Shown one piece after another: positions 10,860-21,703 of a stretch of DNA of 64,000 nt. Origin of the DNA: Hyphochytrium catenoides (taxonomy: Eukaryota; Sar; Hyphochytriomycetes; Hyphochytriales; Hyphochytriaceae); assembly GCA_900088475.1 (NCBI GenBank), contig FLMG01003947.1, forward strand, positions 149,275 through 213,274, written 5' to 3'. The notes under the pieces were generated by a model. It was not told where the DNA came from and searched no databases. It saw only the letters and a list, made by a program, of their open reading frames with translations. The number at the start of each line of letters is the position of its first letter. Positions within the stretch are counted from its first letter, which is position 1. The position numbers were made by a program, and so were the translations under genes.

Positions 10860-13371
10860 ATCCTTGCCCGTCTGTTATTCACAGTGGGAACTAGTAATAG
10901 CAGCAAATTTTTTTCACGGAAGGCAACTCCCTAGCTTCATAGAACTAGTAAGGTGTGTGGCTGCTTGGCCGGAAGCCTTCTTTTCTCCAATTCTTCATCA
11001 TGACGCAGCACCTGCGGAAAGAGAACAGTCGCGGCCTCTAGGGTTCTTTGTCCAGCAGCTAGATCCTTCCACCTCCATCATTGGGGAATAGAAAGAAAGA
11101 AGACTAGGAGCTAGTAAATCTAGACACCTGCATGGTAAGCACTATAGTCAACACTAGGTCAGAAAGCCTCCGCAGGTAGGACTCTGGACTTCCACATCAC
11201 TGTTCTGCATGGTAGTAGCGGGCGGGGCTTTGCATGAGACGACAAGCGAACAGACAGGTACGGACTGACTACCTATCAACCCCGTAAACGCTAGGGCGTG
11301 AGAGCCAAGGAGCCAAGAGGCTCTCCACGAAGTAAGCCAGCTGCACAAAGGCTCATTATTAGGAAGAGAGAAAGATACCAGCGCAGATTGAGAGGAGGAA
11401 GAAGTATTGGACGCTGTGTCTCTTATAACAAGAAGAAGAAGACAGGAAGAAAGGAGGATCGATGATGAGAACAGCGAGCGACAGTGAAAGAAGTGGAGCT
11501 GAGCTTTTGACTCTTCATTCTTTCATTGTTTCAGAGTGTGAAAAGCTCAATATTTCTCAGCTATCTGCTGTTACCTTCTGTCAATGTGAAAGATACCTCT
11601 AGCAGAAACCTTCATCTGCTTCAGGAGGAGGTCTGAGGGTGGAGAACACTTGATGCTTTTGTACGGCCACTGCCACGGAGTGCGAGGCGCAGGGCGACAA
11701 GGAGAAGCAGCAATGTTTGCTTTGTCTTTCTTCTGCTGCTGCTGGTCGGCATGCTTGTCCCGTGAACATTTTGTTGCTGCTTCGTTCACGGCTTCTTAGC
11801 TTCCGTAGTTCCTCGTGGTCGTTCGTCTTCTCGTCCACAAGTGACTGACATCGGCCTTGCAAGAAGTGCCGGGGAGAAAGTAAAGATGATTTATAAGGCT
11901 TCAATGTCTGCGTGGCGCGTCTTTCTTCCACCCCGTTTGTCCTTATTATGTCTTATGTCTCCGTCAAGGGTGCATCGTCAGAACAACCTAGAGAAGCGAA
12001 GAGGTATCACACGATCACACGATTATAGAATAGATAGCGTCTTTATGAATGAAGGAGACGAGCGTGATGTGCCTTCTTCTTGCGGGCTAAAGGCTTCTGT
12101 GTTCTTTTCATCAGCTCTCTTTATAGACTTTCTGGGTTTTTCGCTCTTCTAACTGAAGCCAAAGAAAACCTTGAACTAGGCTTCCGTGCAGGAGGCGCAA
12201 GAGGTAGAGTCCAGCGGAAAGCATCAAGAAAACCGTAAGACGACAGAATGCCGCAACAACTACTACCGCCAGAACCCTAATTTTATGGCCTTCGCCCTAG
12301 AGGAGCATTATTATCGTCAGGAGGAACCGTCTATATTGCTGACCTCTCTTCCCAGCCTTTGCTTTCCTACCAGGTGAGGCCTTCAGCCTGGATGGGGATT
12401 CTTTCCTGGATAGAGCTTCCATGGGTGTAAGGCCTTGCGTGGTTAGGAGACCAGCCTTGAAGAAGACGAGGACTATTATTTGAATTCCAAATGGTGCTCA
12501 ACAACTTTCTCTCTCAACCTTGGTCATAATCCCAATGCATCAAAGCTTCATTGAGTCAGTCACTAACCGATGACCACTCTTCTCAGTTGTGCCAATGATG
12601 GAAAATGAGGAGAGGGATTATTACAGAGTAATTCTTAATAGTTCTATGGCTTACAGGCACAAGAAGGGAAAGAACGAAGAGTGGAGTCTCTATCAAATCA
12701 ACGTTATTGACTATGGGCTCTATTGATTATTAGAATAGGAACAACTGAGGGCATGACACGGCTCCTGATGGCAAAGGCTTCTATCACTATACACCTGGCT
12801 AAGTGCCCCAAAGAGCTCTTGACTCGAAACTGAAGAAGTAATATCTTCAGCTGATGTCTGAAGGAGGACAGCACGACGACACGGGATCAGACCTCACTAA
12901 TGAGCGAGCTACATCTTTGGGAAGATGGTGATGGGACAGAAACCTGACATTCACTCTTAAGGCACCAGAGACATACTGTGCTCAAAAGGACACGCACTGA
13001 TGGCGCATGTTGACCCCCCTTCCCCTTATAATTCAGTCATGGTTCTTAGTGTGAGAGGGAAGAGAAACATCTTTACATCATTGCTCTTTGTGCCTTTTAA
13101 ATTCTTGCACCTCTGGGAGGGAAGCGGTCAAGCCCAGACTTAAGGAAGTTATACTCTGGAACGCAGTCATCACGAGAATCAGTCCAACGGACAGAGCTCC
13201 ATGATAAATCTTAGACCGTGTATCCGATGGCTGTTGTCCTTGTTGACAGGCAGTGTGAAAGGAGCTTTCCTGGCCCCAGGATCAGGTCCCAAGGGAATGT
13301 GACGTGATAAACTTCATTATCTCTTCAAGCCCGGGAGTAACGACCAGCTGAATGAGTATCCTCAGATCCTT
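10860..13371. other. Gene-poor stretch with fragmentary coding signals
   Basis: I find no complete gene. Weak coding-like pieces occur. One is a minus-strand segment at about 11600-11860 after the acceptor CTTGCAAG, with a Gln/Lys-rich frame. Another is a short minus-strand ATG frame at about 12045-12110, rich in Lys and His. On the plus strand there is a segment from about 12191 with YYRQNPNFMAFALEEHYYRQ. None could be linked into a phased model. The rest shows no coding bias. Confidence 0.3.
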
Positions 13372-13397
13372 NNNNNNNNNNNNNNNNNNNNNNNNNN
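13372..13397. other. Assembly gap (26 N)
   Basis: A run of 26 undetermined bases. The true gap size is unknown. Confidence 0.99.
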
Positions 13398-15001
13398 AAA
13401 ATCGCTGACCCAGAGCTGTTACACTTTGCTTGTCCGTAACATCTTGTCGACCGTGTCAACAAAAGCCCACATCGGCCAAGCTACGCAGCGAGAGCGGAGA
13501 AGTTGATGGCATGGCAACGGCAGACGTTGCGCTGAAGCTGTAGCTCATTGCCTCATTTCCAGGGGGTTATTACGCCGGATATATACTCCGCCCTTTTCTC
13601 GCAGCTGTTCCCGTGACTGAGACTGTGGAGTCAGCCTGACCAGACAGAGTGCTAGACTCTTGAGATTGAAGAGCTCCTCAGCGGAGGTTACACTGCAGAG
13701 TATCAGGAAAGTTGCTCGATAGTTCTTGATGCTCTATCTTCTCTATAAAACCTCCCCGGTGCACAAGCATCATACATCGGCTGGTCTATAAGGCTTGCTA
13801 GAGAAGTCAAGACCACCCTGGCATCCTTCCTCCCTCTTCCAACTACTAGCTTAGTATAACTGATCGACCAGCACGATGAGGTCTGAACTTTCAGGCGGGA
13901 GTTACACGCTTTGCCATATCTTTGACTCTTCCGCCATCACTTCTCACACCAAAGTCTCTGTCCTTTATGGGGTTGGTTACCTTGTGGCTTTCCGTTGCTA
14001 GAGAAGAGGAAAACTGTCCGTTTCAATGTGAATTAACGTCAATAATATTTGCAAAAAAACTGTGAAAAAAGGCGCTCTAGGAATTTTCAATCGTATTTAT
14101 TGCCTAAGGGTTCTGACAAGATTGACCATTATTGACAAAGTGGTAAAAGTAACGGATGTGAGTCCATTTCTCGCATGACCAGTCTTTGATCTTTAACCCT
14201 GACAACTGGCTTTCTTCGCCTTGCCAGTCAAGCCTCAGGGCCGCAGGAGGCTCCGTTACACGCCTAATGATCATCTAATAAGGAAATATCCAGCTGAGGC
14301 TGGCCTTTTTAGCTCATAGGTTATGCCAGAGAGGCCACTCTTCTCCCTTCCCAACCACCAGGTTGTCCCGTGGCTCCTTATAGTGCCTCTGCTAATGAGA
14401 GTGCATGATGACCTATTGATGTCCCTCGTTCTTGTCCTCCTGGGCCCATGCCACGGAACATCAAACAAGTAAGAAACAAACTCCCTCCTCGTCCGTTGTC
14501 TCAGCCTTGTGATGTTGCCTTTTGTTTGGCGTTTGATTGTGCTAAGGTTTCTTTAAAGGTGTATAGCCCTTTATACAATGTCTCCCCATAGTTACGGACA
14601 ATGGTGCACTTATCTTGAGGCTGGAGTAGCAACGATGATGGTTCTCTCCGTTCGAACCGTCATCTGGTTCTCACCAAGCACTACTCCTGGCTACGAGTTA
14701 GCTTTCTATCCACCTCTCTACCAAGAGTGATGTAGGCTTTCAAGAACTGCCGTTGAGCTACTAGCTTGGCAGGCTCTTCTGTAGCCTCTGAGCGCTCACT
14801 GCTAAATGACGGTTCGCATTCCTTGAGGTTTGCCTAGGCTGCAGCTTTTTCATTCTCTGTCTGAGGACCTTCTCACATCTAAATTTTCTGCCTGCGCCAC
14901 ACAAGCCCACACTGGAGCTGCTTCACCTTCAGCACCAACCCAGTCCAGTCTAAACCATCCTCAGTTGACCAGGACTGTGCCACCACCTTCGACACACAGC
15001 C
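13398..15001. other. Intergenic region before the Stealth gene
   Basis: No gene is seen. An in-frame stop lies about 60 bases before the Stealth start codon, so that protein probably begins at 15002. Short open frames at 14271-14468 (-) and 14830-15066 (+) have no coding features. Confidence 0.5.
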
Positions 15002-16534
15002 ATGCCCCCTCACGGAGAGAAATCCTGGTGGGAGATCGGAGCCAAGCCCAGCCAAGTGAACGATGAAGGTGCCGAGGAGTTCCGCAGGCGGTGGCCCAAG
15101 ACATGTGTCATCCCAGGCTTCAAGGAGAAGCAAAAGATGTCCATTGTGTACACCTGGGTCAACGGAAGTGAGCCAACTTATCAGCAAAGCCGCGTAAAGC
15201 ATGGAGGAGAAGTCGGAGGGTCAAGAGACAGAGACATTGGAGAGCTCAGATACTCCCTCCGTGCCCTGTACAAGTATGCCAGCTGGATTGATGGCGATAT
15301 CTTCATTGTTACTCCTCACGGTCAGAAGCCTAACTGGATGAACGCGGAGCATCCAAGAATCAAGTTCATTGACCAAGACTCTATCTTCCCAGACTATGCC
15401 AAGCCTTATCTTCCTACCTTCAACACCCACGTCCTAGAGCAGTTCCTCTACCGCATTCCCGGCCTCTCCGAGACGTTTTTGCACTTTAACGATGACTACA
15501 TGCTCACTTCTGAGCTCACACCCCACGATCTCTTCACTTGCCAAGGGGCCTTGCGCTTCTACACTGACCCAGAGATTATTCCCCACAGAGAGTTTGACGA
15601 GAACGATAAGGTGTGGTTTAGCTCTGTCATTCACACCCAGTACCTCCTCAGCCAGAAATATGGGGAAAAGACGCGCAAATGCCTCAAGCATGGTCCATTC
15701 CTTTACAACCGGAAAGCCCTCGACATGCTACAGGAGCTATGGAAGCCTGAGCTACAGCTTACTCTGCAGTCTCGCTTCAGAGAGCAGTCCAATATCAACC
15801 TCCCTCTCCTCTACGTCTATTTCATGGTAGAACAGAGCAAGAAGTACGCTCAGATCCCGAACGCTACATTTGCCACTGTTAGAGAGGGCGAGCAATTCAT
15901 TCTCTACAAGCTTCGGGACAATCGCACTATGCAGATGGATCGTTTCTTTGAGAACATCCTGGTTAAGCGGTTGAATCCCAAGCTCGTGGCTCTGAACGAC
16001 GACTACTCAGACCCTTCAGTTGCCGATCAAGTGCTGTCTTTCCTTAACGTCTACTTCCCTGAGAGGTCACCTTATGAGCTGGGATATACTGCTCCTACTG
16101 TTGCACCACCCAGACTCCCAGCCTTCCAGGACTCTGTCTCCATGATGTGGATGTCGGAAGAGGACCTTGCTGGAAACGGCTCACCACACGCTCCTGCTTT
16201 CCAAACCAGAGACATCAACAACTGGTCTTACAACGCTGTCTGGGTTCTCTCTCTATTCTTTATCGTCCAAACATTCATCGTGGTAACCCTTCTCTACAGA
16301 ATGGCACAGGGAGGTACCCCCAGACGTAAGACCTACCAATCTGTAAACCCCATCTGTCCGTTCGACATTCCTGAGCCAGAGTTTGACCGACCACGCTCCC
16401 TGGTGGGCAGAGTAAGAGCTCTGCTACTGAGTATTGTCAGCTCTGTCAGCGGCAGGAGCAGCGCAAGCTCCGGCCAGTACCAGGGGAAGGATAAGCTCGA
16501 TGATGAGGCAGGAATCAACGGTGTGGCAGCATAG
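15002..16534 (+). CDS. Stealth-family sugar-phosphate transferase, single exon
   Basis: This family transfers a hexose-1-phosphate from a nucleotide sugar to a glycan; examples are GlcNAc-1-phosphotransferase alpha/beta and microbial capsule enzymes. The intronless frame encodes 510 residues. Conserved region 1 is IVYTWVNGSEP at about residues 48-58. Region 2 starts with RDIGELRYSLRAL, includes IFIVT, HPRIKFI, LPTFNTHVLEQFLYRIPGL and ends in FLHFNDDYML at about residue 170. Region 3 follows at about 200-280, and region 4 (LNDDYSDPS, FLNVYFPERSPYEL) at about 328-360. A single membrane span, VLSLFFIVQTFIVVTLLY, lies near residues 412-430, followed by a basic 80-residue tail. No N-terminal signal anchor is visible. 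An in-frame stop just upstream supports the start. Likely site: Golgi or ER membrane. Confidence 0.92.
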   Translation: MPPHGEKSWWEIGAKPSQVNDEGAEEFRRRWPKTCVIPGFKEKQKMSIVYTWVNGSEPTYQQSRVKHGGEVGGSRDRDIGELRYSLRALYKYASWIDGDIFIVTPHGQKPNWMNAEHPRIKFIDQDSIFPDYAKPYLPTFNTHVLEQFLYRIPGLSETFLHFNDDYMLTSELTPHDLFTCQGALRFYTDPEIIPHREFDENDKVWFSSVIHTQYLLSQKYGEKTRKCLKHGPFLYNRKALDMLQELWKPELQLTLQSRFREQSNINLPLLYVYFMVEQSKKYAQIPNATFATVREGEQFILYKLRDNRTMQMDRFFENILVKRLNPKLVALNDDYSDPSVADQVLSFLNVYFPERSPYELGYTAPTVAPPRLPAFQDSVSMMWMSEEDLAGNGSPHAPAFQTRDINNWSYNAVWVLSLFFIVQTFIVVTLLYRMAQGGTPRRKTYQSVNPICPFDIPEPEFDRPRSLVGRVRALLLSIVSSVSGRSSASSGQYQGKDKLDDEAGINGVAA

Positions 16535-17750
16535 AAATGAAAGCCTGCGCCGGAAGGCAGGATAGAGCCCCTGAGAGTGGGCAGCTGATCAATATTTATC
16601 ATCACTTGCTATCGACTTTTGTCTGTTACATTAATTATAAGCTACGATGTAGTCCCTTATAAATGAATTCCACGGGTTGTTTTTCTCAGTCACCGCCGTA
16701 CGTTCACCCCTCTCTTGCGTCCACCGGGACAGATTAGCTGCTGAGGGTCTGGGGATGCGAAGAAGATGACATTACTCTACCAGCCAGCCGTGCATCAAAA
16801 AGTGGAAGATGAAGAAGAAAGAGCTCAGTGTCTGTATGGGTATGGGCCCTGTTGGCCTCCTCTTCTGTCTCCTGTTCCTAGCGCACTCTCTCCATCACCT
16901 TTGATAGGAACTATAACTTTGGCTTCTTCTCCTGCCCAGCTTTAGCCACTCTTGAGAACCCTCTCCCTGTCCATTTAGTACGCGGTGGCAATGGACAAGG
17001 GCTCTGATCTTGCGCTGGTCCTGGTCTCTAGAAGGGAGAAGAGGTCCAAGACTAACGCGCTGCTTGGTGGTTGAGGAACTGTGGCCTTTGATAACTGGCC
17101 GTTAGCGGTATAGGCGTTGTGGAAGATGATGCAGCTAAATCTGATCATATGCCTCCATGCCAATTGCTTTTATGTTCAAGGAATGTAAGACACCCGGTAA
17201 TACGCCGCAGCGAAGTTAACCCCTCTATCTGCGTTTGTCATCTCTGTTGTCCCTCTCACTCTGTCTCTCCTGTACTCTGTCTCTTCTCCTTTTTTCACTC
17301 TCTCTCTGTACCCTCTTTATGGGGTACCGGCTCTCTGGCTCTGTCTGTCTGCTGTGATATCTCTTCATTGCTCTGGTTCACTCTTTATCTTCCTGCTGGT
17401 TGGTGCCGCACTCTCTCCTCTTCCCATCAGAGACTCAGAAGCCAGGAGTTGACGTCCTTTCCCTCTGCCTCTCAAGGATCCCGATTCCTTGCCCCATCGC
17501 GCTTCCTCATAAAGGACTGGGACACCACCGTGATGAAGAGCTGTGGAAGGTGGCGATGGAGAGAGAGAGAGAGAGCGAGAAGAAAGGAAAAGCAAACACG
17601 AGTGGCCAAGAACTTCTGGATGACAAGTCCAATGAGGTAGGGTGCCTTGAGGGATACCTCGGAAGACGTGAAAGTTTAGAAAGTAGGCTAGGGATAGAAG
17701 AGAAGCGCTTCCTGAGCAGTGCTTCTCACAAGTAAAAGTAAGCCGTAGCC
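16535..17750. other. Intergenic; possible 3' exon of a minus-strand gene
   Basis: The only coding-like element is a minus-strand frame at 16975-17163 whose second half, after the acceptor CTAACGGCCAG, reads KATVPQPPSSALVLDLFSLL and ends at TAA. I could not find its upstream exons. The open frames at 17119-17844 are pyrimidine-rich and unconvincing. Confidence 0.3.
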
Positions 17751-20700
17751 ATGACGCCTCCCGACTCGCTGAACAGCCAAGGGCGCCAACCTGACGGGAG
17801 CCATAGACAGCGGACCACAAGTGCTGCTCTCTTCTCAACTCCACCGCGCAGCCGTTACCAGGAGATGGCGCCAGAGCTTGAAAGAGAAAAGCAGAGTCTC
17901 GTAAGTCAGGACACCGCGTCGGAAGAAGAGACTAAGCGGCAGAGCTGCGCGGTGCAACAGCAACGAGAGAGGCAGGCAAGTGGAGCTATGGAGACGGTGT
18001 TCCACTCAGACGTGGCGATCCATATTTTTGTTTTTGTATGCACTTTGGGTGGCGTCCAGCGATTGGCCTCTGTCTCCAAGCATTTGAACGCCATCGCGAA
18101 GCGGATCTTTCTCCTGCATATTGAGGGCTTTAGAGAGAATCAGAAGACGCTATGGTAGTCCTCTCTCCCTTCTCTTGTCTCTGGAAAGCTGTACCTATAT
18201 CTCTGCACCCTATCTCCTGCTCTTTTCGTCTTTGTGTCGCTGCTCTGGCGCTGATGCTGTCCTTTGGTCTATAGGATGTTCCTCCTCTACCACCTTACTC
18301 GTACTAGGACGACTTCACGACGACTTTTGCTCTCTCATACACGACATTCTGCTTAACCTTCGTGTTGATAACTGCTGCCTACCTGTGCCGGCGCCGCTCT
18401 AAGATTTGACTGACCTAGGCCGGAAATATTGTCCCTGATCAGGAACCGCTGGGCAAATGTTAGAACCCTGCAGCTCAGGTACCGGTTCTTATCTCCCTTA
18501 CTCTTGACACTGTTAGCCCAAGATTTTTAGTTTGACACTCTAGCGAGTGGCTTTCTTCTCCCTAGACAGGAGCGAAAACCGTGCCTCTGATGACGCCTTC
18601 TGTCAGTCCGAGTAACCCTCTGCAACATGTAGAAACTGCACCATGAAGTCATGGAGTTGGATTCGTTCTCTGCATGACCAGCTGCCCTCGCCCTCTGGCT
18701 CCGAAAAGACCAAGAAGTCAGAGGCCCCTCGACTCACTGTGTCTAAGTCCTACGGCTTAAAGCTACATCTGACCATTGATGAGATGTGTCAATACAAATG
18801 GTAAGAAGAAGGATCCGGAGCTATATTCCTAGGGAGGTTGAGGGAAGAGAGGGACAGCAGCAGACAACAGGACCGAGACTATGCTTTCACGGCATAAGAG
18901 TTGTACTGATCACTTCTCTCCCCCAGCCTTGCGCTGTGCGACGCGTTGGAGATCAATGTGCTGAATGACAAGGATGCACAGAAGGCGAATCTGAAGATAG
19001 AGGATGACAACTCACTGCCTCCTTTACCATCGTTGCCGTCAAGACAGAGTTTGAAGACCGGGTCACTCTCTGCCCTTCAGTTCTTGGTACTGACCAACAG
19101 CCACATTACCAATGTCTCCTGGCTGACGACAGCCACTTTCACTAGCGCTGCGCCATTTCTTAAAGCATTGTTTCTTGGCGGCATCGCATGCGGTTCTACC
19201 TTTGAGGACGAAGACGAAGCCGTGGCGCCTGCACTCCTCGCGAAAAGATCGCCTCTTGTCGTAGAGTTGACATTTCTTTCTCCGCGCTTGCGCTCGCGCT
19301 TGAGCAGACAATTAGTCGGTTCATATGTCTTGGACTTTATCACCTTGAATGCAGAAGACAGAGAGAAGCTCGAAGCATGTGCTGGAGAGGAACAGGATAC
19401 AGGTGAGTCTGCCTAGTGTACTGCTGGACTGGAATGCAGTCTTCGACGAACTCACTTGTTCTGTTTGTTAGACTTGAACAACGCTTTGTTTTCTTCTCCT
19501 TCTCCGCACTGTTCGTGGTCCTCGTTTATCTATCCTCACATATGCATCTGTTTCCAAACCTCACTCAACGCGTACGTAGCCCTCCATTCCAGTTTGTCGC
19601 AAGCGCTGAACTGCAAGAATGGTAGGCGAGCATCTCTCTTATTTCCACTGCATCTCTCTTATTTCCACTGCATCTCTTCTTGACTTACTCTCTTATTTTT
19701 CAATTGGTTTGATGTCTTAGATTACCAGCAGACACCATTGCATGTTGCGGTTTACACGGGAGATTACAAGCTTCTCTCATGGCTTATACGCTCTGGAGCG
19801 CCGATCAATGCAAAAGATAAGAGAGGCTGCACTCCTCTATTCCGCGCCTCAGAGCGAGGAGACGCTGAAGCTGTTCGTTGTCTTCTCTCTTCCAACGCCT
19901 TGATTCTGATCAAGAACCAAAACCTGGAAGGTCCGCTTTATCTCGCTTCCCTGAAGGGCCACTACGAAGTCGTCAAGCTTCTCCTTGAGGGAGAGAAGAG
20001 GATATTGGGAGAGCGCTTTTCACAGGCTATCCTTTCCCTGTACTCGCGGGAGAAAGTGACCGAGCAATTGACTCCCCCAGTCGTGGTTAGCCATCAGCGT
20101 GCAGAACGGAGCCACTCCTTGTACGGTTCTTCTGGGCAAATGCCACGAGTTCCACCCGGCAGAAAGGATAAAAGCAATCGAGGTTCAATGCTGTCTGCCA
20201 AGGCTCCTCCCTTCATCCCTTCCTCTATTAAAACCAAGGAAGATGCTATCAAGTGCGATGACCTTAGTATAAGGTGGTCCTTTGACAGACCTGTTAATCT
20301 ATTTGAAGACCAAAAGCTCGTACGGACTTTCGTTGACTCGGCACGGTCGGACTTCTATACCAGTAGAAGCGGCGATGGCTTCAATCCCTTGCATGCGGCT
20401 TGCATCAATGGGTGCCTCGCCATTGTTAAGCTACTGGTAGAAGAGGGAGGCTACGACTTGAACTGTAAGAATAAGTACGGACAGACGCCATTGCATCTGG
20501 TAGGTTGCTTCCCTATTCTTTGGCGTAAGAATGACCTTACGGCACATTGTCACTTTGTCTTTCTCTACTAACATGGTACAATCTATCTCCCTGGACGGTA
20601 TAGGCGGTCCGCTTTGGGCACTTCAAGGTGGTGCAGTGGCTCTTAGAGAAAGGAGTCAACTATCGCTTACCGGATTATGAGGGCAAATCCGTTCTGGTAC

Positions 20701-20848
20701 GTGCTAAGAAGCTCCGCGCGTACGGCAACTTTTGATGAACAACTACTGCCATAATGCTCACATGGTGCTATCTCCATTCTAGGAAGTGGCCCACAGATCG
20801 CGGAACCTTCAAGTCACCCTTTTGTTACAGAGATTTGGAGCTGCGTAA
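17751..20848 (+). CDS. F-box-like / ankyrin-repeat protein, 8 exons
   Basis: The exons are 17751-18154, 18419-18478, 18633-18800, 18927-19402, 19472-19621, 19721-20499, 20604-20696 and 20783-20848. All introns have GT..AG ends and correct phase, giving 731 codons plus TAA. Residues about 80-120 resemble an F-box (VFHSDVAIHIF, LASVSKHLNAIAK). A leucine-rich segment follows (TLQLRNCTM, LQFLVLTNSHITNVSWL). Ankyrin repeats begin at about 421 (TPLHVAVYTGDYKLLSWLI, TPLFRASERGDAEAVRCLL, GPLYLASLKGHYEVVKLLL). They resume at about 636 (NPLHAACINGCLAIVKLLV, TPLHL, FGHFKVVQWLL) and run to the C-terminus. The family usually acts as a substrate receptor for SCF ubiquitin ligases. The terminal stop lies inside the first copy of a tandem repeat. 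Confidence 0.85.
19628..19678. repeat. Intronic 20-base tandem repeat
   Basis: The unit CATCTCTCTTATTTCCACTG occurs twice in tandem, followed by a partial third copy, inside the fifth intron of the F-box/ankyrin gene. Confidence 0.9.
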
Positions 20849-20999
20849 GGGCTTACCAGTGGCTGCTAAAGAGCTTTCTGGAGCTGATTTATTGCTGAGG
20901 CAAGTGGCTGCTCATCAAACTTTAGGAGCTGCGTGGGTGCTTCCCAGTGGCTGATAACGAGCTTTCTGGACTTGGTCTATTGCTGAGGCAAGTGGCTGG
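20837..20999. repeat. Tandem duplication of about 73 bases at the end of the ankyrin gene
   Basis: Two similar segments, about 20837-20910 and 20927-20999, share GAGCTGCGT, CAGTGGCTG, GAGCTTTCTGGA and ATTGCTGAGGCAAGTGGCTG. The period is about 90 bases. The first copy contains the last codons and stop of the ankyrin gene. The second is non-coding. Confidence 0.85.
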
Positions 21000-21703
21000 T
21001 ACGCTGGCTTTTTGGGGTTGTTGAGGGGGAAAAACCCGTAGGAAGGTGCAAGAGGCATTAAAGAGCCAAGTTCGGTGGTTGAAGCGTGGCGTTGCGGCTT
21101 TGGAAGCTCAAAGCTGATAGCTATCGGTATGCCTACCCTGTCAAAGGTCTCTACCACTTTGATAGCACATGCAACCAAAACTCCCCAGTAGAGAAGAATG
21201 GAGCTCACCAAGTCCCTGCTTTTCTTTGGTGCACGCCCATAAATGTTACACCTAAGCCAACTCCAGAACAGCTTTTTAGTCACGGAGTTGACTTCTCGGT
21301 CTCAGGTATCAACATTGCCGGGGAACAGCTCGGACGGCCTGTCTGGGTGTCGTTCGCGCCGTTAAGGAGTCGCTTCAGCGCAAAAGAGTGGATCTCAAGC
21401 ACAATGGCACCTTGAAGCTAGAGCATCCTTTATCGCAAGCCAGTATAAACTTTGTCTCACCCCAAGTTCCCTTGACGCTGAGGAGACGATATCGCGCTTT
21501 CAAGCCCTACAAGTATACTCCGGAGCGCGAAACAGGAAGAAGGGATAACCTCCTTTATGTGTAAAAGGAACTGAAGTAATAACAGACATCATCGTCCGGA
21601 TAGACATTCAGTTAAATCTTCTCTAACGCTAGTCTCAAAATTTATTCCCTCTCATGGATGGGTACATGATGGGTGCAGGAATGGGTGCTTTGGAGGCTGA
21701 CTA
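21000..21703. other. Convergent intergenic region
   Basis: This stretch lies between the 3' ends of the ankyrin gene and the N-glycanase gene. Open frames here (21086-21415 plus, 20915-21283 minus) show no family features. Nothing else is seen. Confidence 0.5.

Noticed and set aside
18121-18402. 93-codon frame between exons 1 and 2 of the F-box/ankyrin gene
   Set aside because: It lies in an intron. The phased join 18154 to 18419 gives a continuous Leu-rich protein.
21086-21415. 109-codon frame after the ankyrin gene
   Set aside because: No domain features, no clear splice or start context, and it overlaps an equally open minus-strand frame.
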